Below are positions 4,999 to 6,055 of a DNA stretch of 6,055 nucleotides, piece by piece. The DNA is from Candidatus Parcubacteria bacterium (GTDB lineage Bacteria > Patescibacteriota > Patescibacteriia > CAIXNZ01). The translations under genes and the position numbers were made by a program. How positions within the stretch are numbered: position 1 is the first letter of the stretch; each line of letters begins with the position of its first letter. Under the pieces are notes generated by a model. The model saw only the letters and a program-made list of their open reading frames with translations, was not told the DNA's origin and did not search any database. The stretch lies in contig JAPLYF010000036.1 of NCBI GenBank assembly GCA_026395675.1, forward strand, positions 1 to 6,055, given 5' to 3'.

Positions 4999-5100
4999 CA
5001 GTATACCGTGCAAGTGAAACGAGCTCTGAAAAAATGGAAAATGGTAAAAAAGAGATTGCGTGCAATGTACCGAGCGAGCTAAGCGAGCTCTGGTACATTG
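4999..5100. repeat. Degenerate 30-base repeat pair, second copy in a stem-loop
   Basis: Bases 4999-5028 and 5063-5092 align without gaps at 23 of 30 positions, both ending CGAGCTCTG. The second copy starts a stem-loop: CAATGTACC (5063-5071) pairs perfectly with GGTACATTG (5092-5100), and GAGCT/AGCTC (5076-5080/5086-5090) form the tip around AAGCG. The 8-mer AGCGAGCT is also directly repeated (5073-5080, 5082-5089). The first copy lacks a matching right arm and looks decayed. There is no T tract, so this is not an ordinary terminator. No gene is seen between 4956 and 5217. Confidence 0.6.
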
Positions 5101-5114
5101 TAGATAAGTGACTC

Positions 5115-5142
5115 TTGACATTCGGTTTTTGTTTGGTATAAT
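5115..5142 (+). promoter_or_regulatory. Near-consensus sigma-70 promoter upstream of 4HB/lexA
   Basis: TTGACA (5115-5120) and TATAAT (5137-5142) are both perfect hexamers, 16 bases apart, with TG one base before the -10. Transcription should start near 5149, giving a leader of about 69 bases. So strong a promoter would normally need repression, which fits the putative operators overlapping it. Confidence 0.85.
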
Positions 5143-5167
5143 ACTCTTATAGATTCGGGGTTTGTTC
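5120..5167 (+). promoter_or_regulatory. Candidate LexA operators (ATTC-N7-GTTY pair)
   Basis: ATTC-N7-GTTT (5120-5134) lies in the promoter spacer and ATTC-N7-GTTC (5153-5167) lies just past the expected transcription start. Over 17 bases the two agree at 14 (ATTCGG, TTTGTT, GG shared) and are 33 bases, about three helical turns, apart. A GTTC-N7-GTTC direct repeat is the known LexA box of Alphaproteobacteria; LexA autoregulation is common, and lexA lies downstream. No Firmicutes-type palindrome is seen. Confidence 0.4.
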
Positions 5168-5180
5168 GGGTGTCTGCGAA

Positions 5181-5216
5181 GATATAAGATATAAGAATTA
5201 AGATTTAGGATTGATT
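5181..5216 (+). repeat. Degenerate period-7 AT repeat in leader
   Basis: GATATAA, GATATAA, GAATTAA and then GATTTA follow one another from 5181 to 5207, fading into AGGATTGATTT. The last unit provides AGGA (5207-5210), the weak ribosome site of the four-helix-bundle gene, 7 bases before ATG 5218. Confidence 0.5.
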
Positions 5217-5217
5217 T

Positions 5218-5514
5218 ATGATGACACAAATTAAAACATTTAAAGATCTATTAGCTTGGCAAAGTGCACATCGGTTAGTTTTATTAATTTACAAAAGTAC
5301 AAAGGATTTTCCCGATTATGAATTATTTGGATTGGTTACTCAAATGCGTAGATGTGGAGTATCAGTCCCATCAAATATTGCGGAGGGCTTTAAAAGGAGG
5401 GGTAGGGATAAATTTCAATTTTATTCCTATTCAGAGGCATCCTTAGAGGAGCTCAACTGCCACGGTTTGCGAGCATATCCAGACTTTGCAGGAAAAGGGC
5501 TATTTAAAAATTGA
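5218..5514 (+). CDS. Four-helix-bundle (S23/IVP-type) protein, C-terminally truncated
   Basis: The start is ATG 5218 (or the next codon, 5221), with AGGA 7 bases upstream. FKDLLAWQSAHRLVLLIYKSTKDFPDYELFGLVTQMRR, CGVSVPSNIAEGFKRR and KFQFYSYSEASLEEL are the first three helices of the family named after the protein encoded in 23S rRNA intervening sequences (TIGR02436-type). Normal members have about 115-120 residues. Here family similarity stops near residue 79-84 (ELNCH), and the remaining residues (GLRAYPDFAGKGLFKN) are lexA DNA read in the wrong frame, so most of the last helix is lost. The fold is unlikely to be stable. Members are scattered singly in many genomes; their function is unclear, possibly nucleic-acid binding. 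The gene sits between a LexA-like promoter region and lexA, so it may have been inserted there, or a deletion fused two neighbours. Confidence 0.8.
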   Translation: MMTQIKTFKDLLAWQSAHRLVLLIYKSTKDFPDYELFGLVTQMRRCGVSVPSNIAEGFKRRGRDKFQFYSYSEASLEELNCHGLRAYPDFAGKGLFKN

Positions 5515-5947
5515 TCCTAATGAGGCCAGGTCAATTGAAATTATTGAAAATGAAAGGGCAGTCGCAATATTTTTAACCCTGGCAGGACTAATTACAGCTG
5601 GACAGCCAATTGAGGCAGTGGAAACCAATGAAAAAATTGCTGTACCCAAAGATTTGGTCAAAGATGAAGCCAAAGCTTTTGTTTTAAAGGTAAAAGGCGA
5701 ATCAATGATTGACGAAGGAATCCTTGATGGAGATTTTGTAATTGTGGAAAAAAATCCTAGCCCTAAAAATGGAGAGGTTGTTGTGGCATTACTTGATAAT
5801 GCTTATGCAACCTTAAAGAAATTTTACAAAGAAGCTAATCGTATTAGGTTACAGCCGGCTAATTCAAGCATGAAACCAATTTTTGTCAAGAACGTTATAA
5901 TACAGGGAGTAGTCAGGGCAGTAATCCGTAAATTTAGTACAATTTAA
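5486..5947 (+). CDS. lexA: LexA repressor, 5'-truncated (S24 peptidase domain intact)
   Basis: LexA similarity begins at 5447 as SSTATVCEHIQTLQEKGYLK, the recognition helix and wing of the winged HTH, but TAG 5444-5446 closes the frame just upstream. The first possible start is TTG 5486, which has no Shine-Dalgarno. Counted from that TTG, the domain has the Ala38-Gly39 self-cleavage site (LITAGQPIEA), the nucleophile Ser73 (VKGESMIDEGILDGD) and the general-base Lys111 (ATLKKFYKE). The Ala-Ser spacing of 35 equals that of E. coli LexA (84/119). LexA represses SOS genes and cleaves itself when RecA is activated by DNA damage. About 33 N-terminal residues (helix 1 and most of helix 2 of the DNA-binding domain) are missing, so this copy should not bind operators normally. 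Either it is a pseudogene, or the 5' junction is an assembly error. It ends at TAA 5945-5947, before a hairpin. Confidence 0.85.
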   Translation: MQEKGYLKIDPNEARSIEIIENERAVAIFLTLAGLITAGQPIEAVETNEKIAVPKDLVKDEAKAFVLKVKGESMIDEGILDGDFVIVEKNPSPKNGEVVVALLDNAYATLKKFYKEANRIRLQPANSSMKPIFVKNVIIQGVVRAVIRKFSTI

Positions 5948-5965
5948 TATTTTTTATCTTTTATA

Positions 5966-6007
5966 AACAAAACTCGCCCAAGATTTGAGGCAAGGACGAG
6001 CTTTGTT
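5966..6007. terminator. Hairpin after lexA, possible bidirectional terminator
   Basis: AACAAA-A-CTCG (5966-5976) pairs with CGAG-C-TTTGTT (5997-6007), with one A/C mismatch. On the - strand CTCGTCC/GGGCGAG pairs fully with a G-U wobble and is followed by TTTTGTTT, so it works better as a terminator for a gene coming from beyond the right edge. On the + strand the T-rich part lies within the stem. Confidence 0.5.
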
Positions 6008-6019
6008 AGAGAATAATTT

Positions 6020-6049
6020 TTGGGAATACTCTCTTTTATTTATTATACT
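6020..6049 (+). promoter_or_regulatory. Weak candidate promoter at right edge
   Basis: TTGGGA (6020-6025) and TATACT (6044-6049) are 18 bases apart on the + strand. The same place reads TATAAT on the - strand (6047-6042), whose -35 would lie outside the window. Direction cannot be decided. Nothing else is seen after the lexA hairpin. Confidence 0.25.
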
Positions 6050-6055
6050 ATTTTT

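Noticed and set aside
4999..5100. CRISPR array remnant
   Set aside because: Only two degenerate copies, one spacer-sized gap, no third repeat, no cas genes; the second copy is part of a larger stem-loop.
5218..5514. Diversity-generating retroelement accessory protein (Avd-like four-helix bundle)
   Set aside because: No reverse transcriptase or template/variable repeat is present, and the sequence looks like the S23/IVP family.
5218..5947. A genuine 4HB-LexA fusion protein made by frameshifting
   Set aside because: Both partners lose essential parts of their folds at the joint, so a fusion would be unlikely to fold; truncation or assembly error is simpler.

Overview
The window looks like a chromosomal piece of a low-GC bacterium. 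A- and T-rich codon use, many tiny genes, small zinc-ribbon proteins, a RAYT-type transposase carrying a palindrome and short dispersed GC-rich palindromes are compatible with a Patescibacteria (CPR) genome, probably assembled from a metagenome. That placement is inference from style, not from a marker gene. TGA is used as an ordinary stop (2057-2059, 4254-4256), so the standard bacterial code fits.

Left part (1-3781, + strand): the 3' end of a sensor histidine kinase, an intrinsic terminator, then a promoter and a membrane-anchored NodB-type polysaccharide deacetylase. The deacetylase is broken: its second metal-binding motif runs almost directly into its third, in another frame, so roughly 35 codons are missing. 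Next come an intact-looking REP-associated HUH/Y1 transposase with a perfect 14-bp-arm palindrome inside its reading frame and, overlapping it by ATGA, a GT-C fold membrane glycosyltransferase of the TMTC-like group. A strong hairpin at 3749-3781 closes this half and probably stops traffic from both sides. Kinase, deacetylase and glycosyltransferase all suit the cell envelope, but they are not shown to form one pathway.

Middle part (3797-4990): a cluster of very small genes. Four are on the - strand: a three-gene operon (zinc ribbon, 75-aa helical protein, 59-aa basic proline-rich protein) and, upstream of it with its own promoter and terminator, a second zinc ribbon. The two zinc ribbons share not only Cys architecture but a -35/-10/leader/Shine-Dalgarno cassette. 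Divergent from them is a self-contained + strand unit encoding a 21-residue Cys-then-Lys peptide with an extended -10 promoter and a strong terminator. None of these small genes has a function I can name. This cluster is the best candidate for something undescribed.

Right part (4990-6055): a stem-loop repeat, a near-perfect sigma-70 promoter with two ATTC-N7-GTTY direct repeats that look like LexA operators, a period-7 AT repeat, then a four-helix-bundle (S23/IVP-type) gene that loses its C-terminus and runs out of frame into lexA, which lacks about its first 33 codons. The LexA peptidase domain is complete (Ala-Gly cleavage site, Ser, Lys). With the deacetylase, that makes two out-of-frame junctions in 6 kb: either real gene decay or assembly chimeras.
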